From positions 1,178,001 to 1,242,000 of the forward strand of contig NZ_JAAGOW010000001.1 of NCBI RefSeq assembly GCF_010499245.1: 64,000 nt of DNA. The letters run 5' to 3'. The notes beneath the pieces were generated by a model, which worked only from the letters and a program-made list of their open reading frames with translations, was not told the DNA's origin and made no database searches. Positions 26,962-35,466 of this stretch are shown here, piece by piece; position 1 is the first letter of the stretch, and every line of letters starts with the position of its first letter. This DNA comes from Variovorax sp. WS11 (GTDB lineage Bacteria; Pseudomonadota; Gammaproteobacteria; Burkholderiales; Burkholderiaceae_C). The position numbers and the translations under genes are program-made.

Positions 26962-28041
26962 TCAGCCCAGGATGTCCGCCAGCGCATCGACCAGCGCGCT
27001 GCATTGATCGCGCGTGCCGATGCTGATGCGCAGGTACTGCGCGATGCGCGGCCGGTCGAAATGCCGTACCAGCACCGCACGCGCGCGCAGCGCGGCCGCG
27101 AGCGCCGCCGCGTCATGCGCAGGGTGACGCACGAACAGGAAATTGGCCTGCGAGGGCAGCACCTCGAAGTCCAGGTCCTCGAGCTGCAGCGTCAGGCCCT
27201 CGCGGATGTCCATGACTTCATGCCGCGTGTGGGCGAACCAGGCCTCGTCCTCGAGCGCGGCGATGGCGCCGGCGCTGGCGAGGCGGTCGAGCGGATAGGA
27301 GTTGAAGCTGTTCTTCACCCGCTGCAGCGCCTCGATCAGATGCGCCTGCCCGCAGGCGAAGCCCACGCGCAGACCGGCGAGCGAGCGCGACTTGGACAGG
27401 GTCTGCACCACCAGCAGGTTAGGGTGCCGATCGATGAGCGGCAGCGCGCTCTCGCCGCCGAAATCCACATAGGCTTCATCCACCAACACCACGCGCCGCG
27501 GCCATGCCGCGAGCAGGCGCTCGATGCTGTCCAGCGGCAGGCCGATGCCGGTCGGCGCATTCGGGTTCGCGATCACGACGCCCGCGCAGCCGGCGGCGGC
27601 GCGCGCCGCCATCGCGGGGATGTCGATGCGCAGCCCCTCGTCGACCGGCAGCAGCTCGCAGGCAATGCCGTAGAGCTGCGCATAGACGCGGTAGAAGCTG
27701 TAGGTGATGTCCGGGATCAGCAGCGGCTCGGCCTGCTGGAAGAAGGCGAAGAAGGCGTGGGCCAATACTTCGTCGGAGCCGTTGCCCGCGAACACTTGCG
27801 AGCAGTGCAATCCGTGGCGCGCAGCGATCGCTTCGCGCAGCGCCACCGATTCGGGGTCGGGGTAGCGCTCGAGTCCCTCCGAGGCCGCCCACTCGATGGC
27901 GTCGAACACCTGCGGCGATGGCCCGAAGGGGTTCTCGTTGGTGTTGAGCTTGATCAGCTTCGCGATGCGCGGCTGCTCGCCCGGCACATAGGGTTCGAGC
28001 GCCGCGATGCGCGGGCTCCAGAAGCTGGGGACGGTGCTCAA
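26962..28041 (-). CDS. hisC: Histidinol-phosphate aminotransferase
   Basis: The 359-residue class I/II aminotransferase carries LNTNENPFGPSPQV at 33-46 and the PLP lysine motif TLSKSRSLAGLRVGFA near residue 215. NPNAPTGIGLPL and VLVDEAYVDFGG hold the Asn and Asp/Tyr that hold PLP. It converts imidazole acetol phosphate to histidinol phosphate in histidine synthesis. A close paralog for aromatic amino acids cannot be excluded, since the gene is not beside other his genes. It lies 14 bases from the CobD-like gene on the same strand, convergent with the glycosyltransferase. Confidence 0.9.
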   Translation of the reverse strand: MSTVPSFWSPRIAALEPYVPGEQPRIAKLIKLNTNENPFGPSPQVFDAIEWAASEGLERYPDPESVALREAIAARHGLHCSQVFAGNGSDEVLAHAFFAFFQQAEPLLIPDITYSFYRVYAQLYGIACELLPVDEGLRIDIPAMAARAAAGCAGVVIANPNAPTGIGLPLDSIERLLAAWPRRVVLVDEAYVDFGGESALPLIDRHPNLLVVQTLSKSRSLAGLRVGFACGQAHLIEALQRVKNSFNSYPLDRLASAGAIAALEDEAWFAHTRHEVMDIREGLTLQLEDLDFEVLPSQANFLFVRHPAHDAAALAAALRARAVLVRHFDRPRIAQYLRISIGTRDQCSALVDALADILG

Positions 28042-28054
28042 GGGGACGATCCGA

Positions 28055-29056
28055 TCAGCCCAGCAGGCGCGCCAGCGTGAGCAGCGCCAGCAGCACCATC
28101 CACATCACGACCGAGCGCCAGACCAGGCCGACCACGCTGCGCAGATGCCCCGGCTCGGGCTCGCGCCCCGGGGTGCTGCCGCTGTCGGGACCGCGCGCGC
28201 CGGCCACCGGATCGCCGGCCTGGGCGCGCGACAAGGGGTCGGTCAGCGGCACCGGGCTCAACGTGCCGCCGCCGAGCCGCACATTGACCGCGCCAGAGGT
28301 CGCGGCCAGGATCACGCCGTCGTTCTCGTTGGGGAAGCGCCGGGCGTCGTTGCGCCAGCAGTCGATCGCCTCTTCGAAGCTGCCCACCACGGCAAAGCCG
28401 ATCGCCGTGATGCGGGCGGGCACCCAGTCGATCACCGCCCAGGCCTGGTCGGCCGCCTTCTGCACCCAGACGCTGGAGGGTTGGACCGAGGCGTTGTTCT
28501 TGTGCGCCCAGTAGCGCGAAACGAATTCGCTCATGCGGTAGAACACTGCGCCGGCCGGCCCCAGGCCGAAGGCCGCAAGGATCGAGAACCAGGCCAGCAC
28601 GCCAAACACGTGGCGGTGCGCGGCGATCACCGAGTGCTCGATCACGTGGCGCACGATCTCGCTGCGCGGCAAGTCGGCCGCATCCACGCGCTGCCAGTGG
28701 GCGAGCAACGAGCGGGCCAATGCCTCGTCGCCGATGTCCAGGGCATCGCGGATGCCGGTGAAATGGTGGCTGAACTGCCTGAAGCCCAGCGTGACGTAAA
28801 GGATCGCCACGCTCCACAGCACGGCGAAGGGCAGACCCAGCGTGAGCACGAGCAGCCAGTGCACGCCCAGCGCCAGCACCGTGGGCACCAGCACCGCCAG
28901 CGCCCAAGCCACCCAGCCGTGATGCGGCTTGCCGGCGTCGAAGTTGCGGCTGGTCCAGCGCGTCCAGGCCAGAACGCCGCCGTACACCGGGTTGTGGTAG
29001 GCGAGTGGCCGCACCTGCTCGATCAGCAAGGCGCACAGGATCGCGAAGAAGCTCAT
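28055..29056 (-). CDS. CobD/CbiB-family membrane protein
   Basis: From the ATG at 29056 this is 333 residues. It begins with a membrane-spanning start (FFAILCALLIEQVRPL), has further helices near 50-85, 165-185 and 305-330, and shows the CobD-like signatures WVPARITAIGFAVVGSF and NDARRFPNENDGVILAA. CobD/CbiB makes adenosylcobinamide with aminopropanol, but here no other cobalamin genes are present, so the role may be a related AmpE-like membrane function. The longer open frame upstream is rejected because it runs into a region without homology. It is followed by hisC 13 bases on. Confidence 0.82.
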   Translation of the reverse strand: MSFFAILCALLIEQVRPLAYHNPVYGGVLAWTRWTSRNFDAGKPHHGWVAWALAVLVPTVLALGVHWLLVLTLGLPFAVLWSVAILYVTLGFRQFSHHFTGIRDALDIGDEALARSLLAHWQRVDAADLPRSEIVRHVIEHSVIAAHRHVFGVLAWFSILAAFGLGPAGAVFYRMSEFVSRYWAHKNNASVQPSSVWVQKAADQAWAVIDWVPARITAIGFAVVGSFEEAIDCWRNDARRFPNENDGVILAATSGAVNVRLGGGTLSPVPLTDPLSRAQAGDPVAGARGPDSGSTPGREPEPGHLRSVVGLVWRSVVMWMVLLALLTLARLLG

Positions 29057-29120
29057 CCTTCGATGATAGCGAGTGGCCTCCGGCGCCCTGCCACGGCGCG
29101 GTACGCTGCCGCCGGCAGGA

Positions 29121-29840
29121 TCAGGCGGCGAGAAAGCGGTAGAGGTTGCGCAGCATGCCGGCGGTCGCGCCCCAGACATAGCGCTCGTGCGGGCCGTCCT
29201 GGTAAGGCATCGAGAACCACTCGCGCGACTGGAGCTCGTCGTCGATCAGGGCGTGGCGGCGGTGGTTGGCCGGATCCATCAGGTAGGCCAGCGGCACCTC
29301 GAAAGCATCGGCGACTTCGTACGGATTGAGGGTCAGCTCGAAGTCCGGGTGCACCAGGCCGACCACCGGCGTCACGATGAAGGAGGTGACGGTCGTGTAG
29401 GTCGGCAGCTTCCCCAGCACTTCGATGTACTCGGCCGACAGGCCGACCTCTTCCCACGCTTCGCGCAAGGCCGCCGCCGAGACGTTGGCGTCCTCGGGGT
29501 CGACCCGGCCGCCGGGGAAGGCCACCTGGCCCGAATGCGTGGACAGGTGGGCGGTCCGCTCGGTCAGGAGCACGGTGGGCTCCTCGCGCATCACGATCGG
29601 CACCAGCACCGCAGCCTCCGCGGGCGCGCGGCTCGTCAGTTGCGGCTCGCGCCGCAACTCGGGCGTCCAGGCGGGGGGAGCCGCAAAGCGCGCGCGCAGG
29701 GCCCTTGCATCGAAATGAGCGGTCGGAATGGCGGGGAGCGCGGTGTCGACAGCGATCACCGGCACCTGGCGCGGGTCGAAGGAGGGCAGCGCCGACGGCA
29801 GGACGGCATTGACGGTCTCTTCGGCGGGGACGGCGCGCAT
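29121..29840 (-). CDS. CoA pyrophosphatase (NUDIX hydrolase, NudL-like)
   Basis: The NUDIX box is visible at FPGGRVDPEDANVSAAA followed by LREAWEEVGL (about residues 105-130), with the REAWEE glutamates that bind metal. The box shows the NudL-type variation in which Asp takes the first acidic site. LTERTAHLSTHSGQVAFPGG precedes it. These enzymes split coenzyme A and related nucleotides. I chose the ATG at 29840 (239 residues); a TTG at 29861 would extend it by seven residues and cannot be excluded. It lies downstream of rplS behind a terminator. Confidence 0.88.
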   Translation of the reverse strand: MRAVPAEETVNAVLPSALPSFDPRQVPVIAVDTALPAIPTAHFDARALRARFAAPPAWTPELRREPQLTSRAPAEAAVLVPIVMREEPTVLLTERTAHLSTHSGQVAFPGGRVDPEDANVSAAALREAWEEVGLSAEYIEVLGKLPTYTTVTSFIVTPVVGLVHPDFELTLNPYEVADAFEVPLAYLMDPANHRRHALIDDELQSREWFSMPYQDGPHERYVWGATAGMLRNLYRFLAA

Positions 29841-29960
29841 GGCGGGTGATGGAGCGGTCAAGTAAGGGATCTACCGAGTAAAACGCAAAACGGCGCGGCC
29901 TGTGACAGGCGACGCCACGATAAAAATCACGATCGCCCCGATTCGTCGGGGCACCAACGC

Positions 29961-29988
29961 AAAAAGCCGCCTGGAGTGGCGGCTTTTT
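29961..29988. terminator. Bidirectional-type intrinsic terminator after rplS
   Basis: AAAAAGCCGCC at 29961-29971 pairs with GGCGGCTTTTT at 29978-29988 around a TGGAGT loop. It lies 20 bases past the rplS stop and ends the ribosomal operon in minus-strand direction. Confidence 0.88.
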
Positions 29989-30007
29989 GCACGGCGGGAG
30001 GCACTGT

Positions 30008-30388
30008 TTACTGAGCAGCCGCTGCGGAGGACTTGCCGGGCAGCTTTTCCTTGATACGTGCCGAACGGCCGCTGCGCTCGCGCAGGTAGTACAGCTTGGC
30101 GCGGCGCACATCGCCGCGGCGCTTGACTTCGATGCCGGCGATCAGCGGGCTGTAGGTCTGGAAGGTACGTTCGACGCCTTCGCCGCTGGAGATCTTGCGC
30201 ACCGTGAAGCCGCTGTTGAGGCCGCGGTTGCGCTTGGCGATCACCACGCCTTCGTAGGCCTGCACGCGCTTGCGGTTGCCTTCGACGACGTTCACGCTGA
30301 CGATGACCGTGTCACCGGGCATGAAATCGGGAATCTTCTTGCCGAGCCGGGCGATTTCTTCCTGCTCGAGGGTCTGGATGAGGTTCAT
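30008..30388 (-). CDS. rplS: 50S ribosomal protein L19
   Basis: The 126-residue protein begins [15 protein letters not shown] and contains [15 protein letters not shown] and [20 protein letters not shown], the diagnostic L19 core that contacts 16S rRNA at the subunit interface. [21 protein letters not shown] completes it. The ATG at 30388 is preferred over the longer frame because L19 proteins start here. The gene ends the rpsP-rimM-trmD-rplS operon. Confidence 0.97.
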   Translation of the reverse strand: MNLIQTLEQEEIARLGKKIPDFMPGDTVIVSVNVVEGNRKRVQAYEGVVIAKRNRGLNSGFTVRKISSGEGVERTFQTYSPLIAGIEVKRRGDVRRAKLYYLRERSGRSARIKEKLPGKSSAAAAQ

Positions 30389-30487
30389 GGCTTTCCTGGA
30401 TTCGATCGTGCACGCGCTACACAAGGGGCGTCTTGCAACCTGGAAGATCGGGGCGACGCGGCCGGCAGAGGATCGGGGAGCCGAGGA

Positions 30488-31234
30488 TTATAGCTTTTTC
30501 TTGAGCGCTTTCTCATCCGCCGCGCTCAACCGGCCGGCGGCGCGCGCCGCCTCGACCAGTTCGGGTCGCTTCTGGCCGGTGATGGCAAGCCGCCGGTCAC
30601 GGCGCCAGCGCTCGATCTGCTCGTGATGGCCTGAGAGCAGCACCGGCGGGACACCCTGCCCTCTCCATTGTTCGGGCCGGGTGTAGTGGGGGCAGTCGAG
30701 CAGGCCGTCCAGCGCCGGGTTGAAGCTGTCCTGGATATGACTGGCTTCGTCGCCAAGCACGCCGGGCTGCAGCCGGGCTACCGCGTCGAGCAGGGCCATG
30801 GCGGGAATCTCTCCGCCCGAGAGCACGAAATCGCCCAGGCTCACTTGATGCGTGACCCGGGTGTCGATGAAGCGCTGGTCGATGCCCTCATAGCGGCCGC
30901 ACACCAGAACCGCACCCTCGCCCGCGGCCCAGCGCTCGACCGCTTCGTGCCGCAGCGCTTCGCCGATCGGCGAGAACAGAATCACCGGTGCCGCAGCCCC
31001 GCGCGCGGCCAGCGCCGCGTCGAGACAGGCCGACAGCGGCTCGGCCATCATGACCATTCCGGGCCCGCCGCCGAAGGGCCGGTCGTCGACGCGCCGGTAG
31101 TTGCCCTCGGCGAAATCGCGCGGGTTCCACAGCACGACCTCGACCTGCAGCGTCTCGAAGGCGCGGCGCGTCACGCCGCTTGCGAGGAAGGGCGCGAACA
31201 GCTCGGGGAACAGGGTGATGACGTCGAAGCGCAT
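30488..31234 (-). CDS. trmD: tRNA (guanine-N1-)-methyltransferase
   Basis: The 248-residue SPOUT methyltransferase makes m1G37 in tRNAs, keeping the reading frame. It begins [13 protein letters not shown], and the conserved segments [31 protein letters not shown] and [19 protein letters not shown] form the trefoil-knot SAM site. The gap of 100 bases to rplS and 31 bases from rimM keep it within the operon. Confidence 0.97.
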   Translation of the reverse strand: MRFDVITLFPELFAPFLASGVTRRAFETLQVEVVLWNPRDFAEGNYRRVDDRPFGGGPGMVMMAEPLSACLDAALAARGAAAPVILFSPIGEALRHEAVERWAAGEGAVLVCGRYEGIDQRFIDTRVTHQVSLGDFVLSGGEIPAMALLDAVARLQPGVLGDEASHIQDSFNPALDGLLDCPHYTRPEQWRGQGVPPVLLSGHHEQIERWRRDRRLAITGQKRPELVEAARAAGRLSAADEKALKKKL

Positions 31235-31265
31235 GGGACGCCGGGGCCGGTGCGGCTCGGCAGGG

Positions 31266-31820
31266 TCAGTATTCAGGCTGCCAGTCGACCGTGATCAGCC
31301 GGCCCGGCAGGTCCACCTTGTCCACGAAGACCGAGACGAAGGGGATCATGCGCTCGACCGGCTTGCCCGCCTCCAGCGCATCCAGCACCAGCGTGGTCTG
31401 CGGTCCGGTGGCCAGCAGCTCGCGCACCGCGCCGAGTGCAACGCCCTCCCGGTTCACGACCGGAAGGCCGATCAGGTCGACCCAGTAGTACTCGTCGTCC
31501 GCGGCGGTGGGAAAGCTCGAGCGCGGCACGAACACGCGCGCGCCGCGCAGAGCCTCGGCCGCGCTGCGGTCGGGCACGTCTTCCGACGAAGCGACGATGC
31601 AGTCGGAATGTTCCTTGGCCTCGCGGATCGCGAGCCGGAACGCGCCGGTCGTCTTGCTGCCGGGCGGCTGCAGGAACCAGCGTTTGGAGGAGAAAAGCGC
31701 CTCGGGCCGGGCGCTGTGGGGCAGGACCTTGAACCAGCCCTTGATGCCCCAGGCATCGGCGATGCGCGCCACTTCGATCGCATCCGCCGGCAGTTCGGCG
31801 GCTTCGAGCGTGGGCAGCAT
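31266..31820 (-). CDS. rimM: Ribosome maturation factor
   Basis: The 184-residue protein has the RimM layout: an N-terminal domain with [17 protein letters not shown] and a C-terminal PRC-like barrel with [14 protein letters not shown] and ILVDK-like [17 protein letters not shown]. RimM helps form the 30S head with S19. It sits between rpsP (16 bases upstream) and trmD. Confidence 0.95.
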   Translation of the reverse strand: MLPTLEAAELPADAIEVARIADAWGIKGWFKVLPHSARPEALFSSKRWFLQPPGSKTTGAFRLAIREAKEHSDCIVASSEDVPDRSAAEALRGARVFVPRSSFPTAADDEYYWVDLIGLPVVNREGVALGAVRELLATGPQTTLVLDALEAGKPVERMIPFVSVFVDKVDLPGRLITVDWQPEY

Positions 31821-31836
31821 CGCCGGAACAGGCGGC

Positions 31837-32100
31837 TTAGGCGGCCGCCTTGGGGGCCGCGGCAGCGGCCTGCTTGATCAGGCGGGTGACCGTGGGCGAG
31901 GCTTGCGCGCCGACACCCTTCCAGTAGGCCAGACGATCCTGCGCGATGCGGATGCTTTCCTCGTTGTCCTTGGCGGTCGGGTTGTAGAAACCCAGGCGCT
32001 CGATGAATCGGCCATCGCGGCGCACGCGCTTGTCCGACACGACGATGTTGAAGAACGGACGACCTTTGGAGCCGCCGCGGGAGAGTCGGATCACGACCAT
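31837..32100 (-). CDS. rpsP: 30S ribosomal protein S16
   Basis: The 87-residue protein begins [17 protein letters not shown] and holds [24 protein letters not shown], the S16 signature. It is a primary binder of 16S rRNA. First gene of the operon; the promoter candidate lies about 115 bases upstream. Confidence 0.97.
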   Translation of the reverse strand: MVVIRLSRGGSKGRPFFNIVVSDKRVRRDGRFIERLGFYNPTAKDNEESIRIAQDRLAYWKGVGAQASPTVTRLIKQAAAAAPKAAA

Positions 32101-32213
32101 GATTTATCCTTCGGGTGGTGCGACGAACACTGAAATCGGTTCGCCCACGGAGTTCTTCCAGCGTCGAGACACGCGACATAGCCACCCGGCCAGCGCACGC
32201 TGAAAAGCCCGCG

Positions 32214-32219
32214 ATTATA
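32214..32219 (-). promoter_or_regulatory. Likely -10 element of the rpsP operon
   Basis: The minus strand reads TATAAT, a perfect -10, about 115 bases before the rpsP start in the gap to the divergent GNAT gene. No good -35 is evident at the usual distance, so the assignment rests on the -10 and its position. Confidence 0.5.
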
Positions 32220-32266
32220 GCCCGAGCGACATTTCCCACTATTTCCGGCCTCTGCCGGGCCTTCCG

Positions 32267-32788
32267 ATGACCGCCATCCGCCCCAGCCGCGACGAAGACA
32301 TCGCCGCGATCACCGCCATTTACGCCCATCACGTGCTGCACGGCACCGGCACCTTCGAGACCGAGCCGCCCACGGCCGCCGACATGACGGCACGGCGGGC
32401 CGACGTGCTGGCGAAGAAACTGCCCTACCTCGTGGCCGAGCGCAACGGCGAGCTTCTGGGCTTCGCTTACTGCAACTGGTTCAAGCCCCGCCCGGCCTAT
32501 CGTTTCTCCGCCGAGGACTCGATCTACCTGGCCGAGGCCGCGCGTGGCCAGGGCCTGGGCGCGCAGCTGCTGGCGGCCCTGATCGAGGCCGCCGAGGCGG
32601 CCGGCGTGCGCAAGGTGATCGCGGTGATCGGCGACTCGGCCAACGGCGGCTCGATCGGCGTGCACCGCGCGCAGGGCTTCGAGCATGTGGGTGTGCTGAA
32701 GAACTGCGGCTGGAAGTTCGGCCAATGGCGCGACGTGGTCCTGATGGACAAGGTGCTGGGCCAGGGCAGCGAGACGAGCCCCGAATGA
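32267..32788 (+). CDS. GNAT family N-acetyltransferase (phosphinothricin acetyltransferase-like)
   Basis: The 173-residue protein starts MTAIRPSRDEDIAAITAIYAH, as in the Pat/YncA branch of GNAT enzymes, and contains the acetyl-CoA loop ARGQGLGAQLLAAL and the closing GFEHVGVLKNCGWKFG. These enzymes acetylate small amines such as phosphinothricin, methionine sulfone or sulfoximine. The natural substrate is unknown. It is divergent from rpsP and coupled through ATGA to a membrane protein. Confidence 0.88.
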   Translation: MTAIRPSRDEDIAAITAIYAHHVLHGTGTFETEPPTAADMTARRADVLAKKLPYLVAERNGELLGFAYCNWFKPRPAYRFSAEDSIYLAEAARGQGLGAQLLAALIEAAEAAGVRKVIAVIGDSANGGSIGVHRAQGFEHVGVLKNCGWKFGQWRDVVLMDKVLGQGSETSPE

Positions 32789-33231
32789 AGAACAAGACCG
32801 TGGCAGCCTGGCTCGCCTTCCTCGGCGGTCCGCTGGGCCTGCACTGCTTCTACCTGCGCGGCTTCGGCAGCATGCTGGGATGGCTGCTCCCCATTCCGAC
32901 CGCGCTGGGACTCTACGGCATCGAGCGTGTGCGCCTTTACGGCGTGGACGACGCCTGGAGTTGGCTGCTGCTGCCGCTGCTGGGCTTCACGATCGCGGGC
33001 TGCGCCCTCACCGCCATCGTCTACGGCCTGATGACGCAGGAGAAATGGAACGCACGCTACAACGCCGGCGCCCCGCCCGATGCGCCGCCCGGGCGCAGCA
33101 ACTGGCTCACCATCGGCGCCATCGTGCTGGCGCTGTTCTTCGGCAGCACCATCCTGATGGCCAGCATCGCGTTCAGCTTCCAGCGCTTCTTCGAGCACCA
33201 AATCGCAGAGGGCCGCAGGATCTCTCAGTAG
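32785..33231 (+). CDS. Small membrane protein, TM2-like, unknown function
   Basis: A 148-residue membrane protein that starts MKNKTVAAWLAFLGGPLGLH with an N-terminal helix. It has further helices near 25-45, 60-85 and 108-130. The phrase LGGPLGLHCFYLRGF resembles the TM2-domain pattern of a hairpin of two helices with a polar turn. The ATG at 32785 overlaps the GNAT stop (ATGA), so translation is coupled. I do not recognise a function; it ends close to the convergent pit gene. Confidence 0.72.
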   Translation: MKNKTVAAWLAFLGGPLGLHCFYLRGFGSMLGWLLPIPTALGLYGIERVRLYGVDDAWSWLLLPLLGFTIAGCALTAIVYGLMTQEKWNARYNAGAPPDAPPGRSNWLTIGAIVLALFFGSTILMASIAFSFQRFFEHQIAEGRRISQ

Positions 33232-33238
33232 TCCGCGA

Positions 33239-34249
33239 TCAGAAAACCTGCAGCCCGATCCAGTAGGCGACCGCCGCCACGAAGGCCGAGGCCGGAATCG
33301 TGAAGATCCAGGCCCAGACGATGTTGCCGGCCACCCCCCAGCGCACCGCGCTGGCGCGCTGCGTCGAGCCTACGCCGACGATCGCGCCGGTGATGGTGTG
33401 CGTGGTCGACACCGGGATGCCCAGCGCCGTGGCGAGGAACAGCGTCAGCGCCCCGCCCGTCTCGGCGCAGAAGCCGCCCACCGGCTTGAGCTTGGTGATC
33501 TTCTGGCCCATGGTCTTGACGATGCGCCAGCCGCCGAACATGGTGCCCAGCGCGATAGCCGCGTAGCAGGTAGCGATGGTCCAGGCCGGCGGCGCGTCGG
33601 CGCTGGCGGCCGCGTGGCCGGTCGCGATCAGCAGCATCCAGATGATGCCGATGGTCTTCTGCGCATCGTTGCCGCCATGGCCCAGGCTGTAGGCGCCAGC
33701 CGAGACCAGCTGCAGCGTGCGGAACCACCGGTCCACGCGCGAGGGCGTCGAGCGACGGAAGGCCCAGGCGACGACCACCATCATCATCGAGCCGAGCAGG
33801 AAGCCCAGCAACGGAGACACGAAGATGAAGGCCACGGTCTTCCAGATGCCCGCGGCGACGAGCGAGCCGGCGCCGGCCTTGGCCATCACCGCGCCGACGA
33901 TGCCGCCGATCAGCGCATGCGAGGAGCTGCTGGGAATGCCGTAGTACCAGGTGAGGAAGTTCCAGCTGATGGCGCCCATCAGCGCCCCGAAGACCACGTG
34001 CACGTCGACCACCCCGGGCTGCACGATGCCCTTGCCGACGGTGGCCGCCACGCTGAGGTGGAAGACGAAGACCGCGATCAGGTTGAAGAAGGCGGCGAAC
34101 ACCACCGCATGGCCGGGCTTCAGAACGCCGGTGGACACGACCGTGGCGATCGAATTCGCCGCGTCGTGGAAGCCGTTCATGAAGTCGAATGCGATGGCCA
34201 GCGCGACCAGCAACACCACCACCCAGAGGGCGACCTGCACCGTTGCCAT
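33239..34249 (-). CDS. pit: Inorganic phosphate transporter (PiT family)
   Basis: The 336-residue membrane protein has the two PiT signatures: DFMNGFHDAANSIATVVSTG near residue 24 and GHGGNDAQKTIGI near 195. About ten helices are evident, and the SSSHALIGGIVGA and SAVRWGVAGNI segments are conserved in this family of low-affinity phosphate (or metal-phosphate) symporters. It is preceded by the DUF47/PhoU-like gene at 13 bases, the standard pairing. Confidence 0.94.
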   Translation of the reverse strand: MATVQVALWVVVLLVALAIAFDFMNGFHDAANSIATVVSTGVLKPGHAVVFAAFFNLIAVFVFHLSVAATVGKGIVQPGVVDVHVVFGALMGAISWNFLTWYYGIPSSSSHALIGGIVGAVMAKAGAGSLVAAGIWKTVAFIFVSPLLGFLLGSMMMVVVAWAFRRSTPSRVDRWFRTLQLVSAGAYSLGHGGNDAQKTIGIIWMLLIATGHAAASADAPPAWTIATCYAAIALGTMFGGWRIVKTMGQKITKLKPVGGFCAETGGALTLFLATALGIPVSTTHTITGAIVGVGSTQRASAVRWGVAGNIVWAWIFTIPASAFVAAVAYWIGLQVF

Positions 34250-34262
34250 TCGGCGCCCGTTC

Positions 34263-34907
34263 TCAGGAGTTCTCGAGGACGATGCCCTCGATCACGTTGG
34301 CCACATCCTCGCACTTGTCGGTGATCCGCTCGAGCAGCTCGTAGATCGCCTTGAGCTTGATGACCTCGCGGACGTCCGGCTCCTCGCGAAACAGCTTGCT
34401 CATGGCACTGCGCAACACGCGGTCGGCGTCGGACTCGAGGCGGTCGATCTCCTCGCAGGTCTTGAGCGCGGCTTCGGCCGTGGCCGGCTCGCTCACCTTG
34501 CCCAGGAACTTGACCGCGTCCTTCACCCGCTCGCAGCACTTGGTGCTGAGGGTAGTGAGGCGCATGATCTCCTCGGTCATGTGGCGCACGTCGTACAGCG
34601 CCATGGTCTCGGCCGAGTCCTGGATCAGGTCGGCTACGTCGTCCATCGTGTTGATCAGCTTGTGGATCTGCTCGCGGTCGATGGGGGTGATGAAGGTCTT
34701 GTGGATCAGCCGATTGACGTCATGCGTCACACGGTCGGCGGCGCGCTCGGCGTTGTCCACGTCGCGGTTGTACTGCTCGCGCAGGTGCAGGTCGTTGTAG
34801 TTGCCCACCAGCTGCTCGAAGGCGCGCGCGGCTTCGACGATGCGATCGGCATGCTGATTGAACATCTCGAAAAAATTCCCCTCGCGGGGCAGCAGCTTGC
34901 CGAACAT
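34263..34907 (-). CDS. DUF47 (PhoU-like) phosphate transport accessory protein
   Basis: The 214-residue all-alpha protein begins MFGKLLPREGNFFEMFNQHA, the usual start of DUF47/YkaA proteins. Acidic clusters such as EEIDRLESDADRVL bind metal in the PhoU fold, and ITDKCEDVANVIEGIVLEN is the C-terminal mark. It is thought to regulate the Pit transporter encoded next. AGGAGA lies five bases before the ATG at 34907. The gap to folK (93 bases) holds no strong Pho box that I can see. Confidence 0.93.
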   Translation of the reverse strand: MFGKLLPREGNFFEMFNQHADRIVEAARAFEQLVGNYNDLHLREQYNRDVDNAERAADRVTHDVNRLIHKTFITPIDREQIHKLINTMDDVADLIQDSAETMALYDVRHMTEEIMRLTTLSTKCCERVKDAVKFLGKVSEPATAEAALKTCEEIDRLESDADRVLRSAMSKLFREEPDVREVIKLKAIYELLERITDKCEDVANVIEGIVLENS

Positions 34908-35000
34908 GGCGTCTCCTGGGGTTCTCGGCTATCACCGACCCGTGACGCCATCATGAAAAAAACCTGGCAAGTGTAATGGGCAAGCGCCGCCGAGGCGGGC

Positions 35001-35465
35001 TCAGAGCCGCTCGATGCGCTGGCCAGCCACCCGCTCGAGTTGGGCTGCCGTCACCAGCGTCGGCGCGATCTCCGCCAGCGGCAGCAGCACGAAGGCGCGT
35101 TCGCCGATGCGCGGATGCGGCAGTGTCAGCACGGCGCTCTGCATCGTCGCGTCGCCGTGCCGCAGAAGATCGAGGTCGAGCGTGCGCGGGGCATTGCGAT
35201 AGGGCCGCTCACGGCCGGCCTCGGCCTCGAGGCGTTGCAGCTCGGCCAGCAGGGCCAGCGGGTCGAGGCTCGTGCGCAGCTCGACCACGGCGTTGATGAA
35301 GTCGGGCCCCTGGGCCTCGAAGGGCGCGCTGCGATAGAGCGAAGAGCGCGCGGTGAGCCGCGTGAGCGGCAGGGCTGCGAGGTCGTCCATCGCCCGCCTC
35401 ACCGTCGCTTGGGCGTCGCCGAGGTTGGCGCCGATCGCGACGTAGGCCGGCGTATCGGTGCTCAC
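35001..35465 (-). CDS. folK: 2-amino-4-hydroxy-6-hydroxymethyldihydropteridine pyrophosphokinase
   Basis: The 154-residue protein matches HPPK: VAIGANLGDA at 8-17, SSLYRSAPFEAQGPDFINAV in the middle and NAPRTLDLDLLRHGD, the signature that binds Mg-ATP (Asp pair). It transfers pyrophosphate from ATP to the pterin alcohol in folate synthesis. The start is GTG at 35465, directly after the pcnB stop (one base between); no ATG lies near the conserved start. An operon with pcnB and possibly the phosphate genes downstream is likely. Confidence 0.93.
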   Translation of the reverse strand: MSTDTPAYVAIGANLGDAQATVRRAMDDLAALPLTRLTARSSLYRSAPFEAQGPDFINAVVELRTSLDPLALLAELQRLEAEAGRERPYRNAPRTLDLDLLRHGDATMQSAVLTLPHPRIGERAFVLLPLAEIAPTLVTAAQLERVAGQRIERL

Positions 35466-35466
35466 G

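Noticed and set aside
28055..29056. A cobalamin synthesis gene cluster around the CobD-like gene
   Set aside because: Neighbours are hisC, a NUDIX hydrolase and ribosomal genes; no other cobalamin gene or riboswitch is visible.
34908..35000. A Pho box before the DUF47-pit genes
   Set aside because: The gap contains no direct repeat resembling the PhoB consensus, only a stretch of A residues and a possible weak -10.
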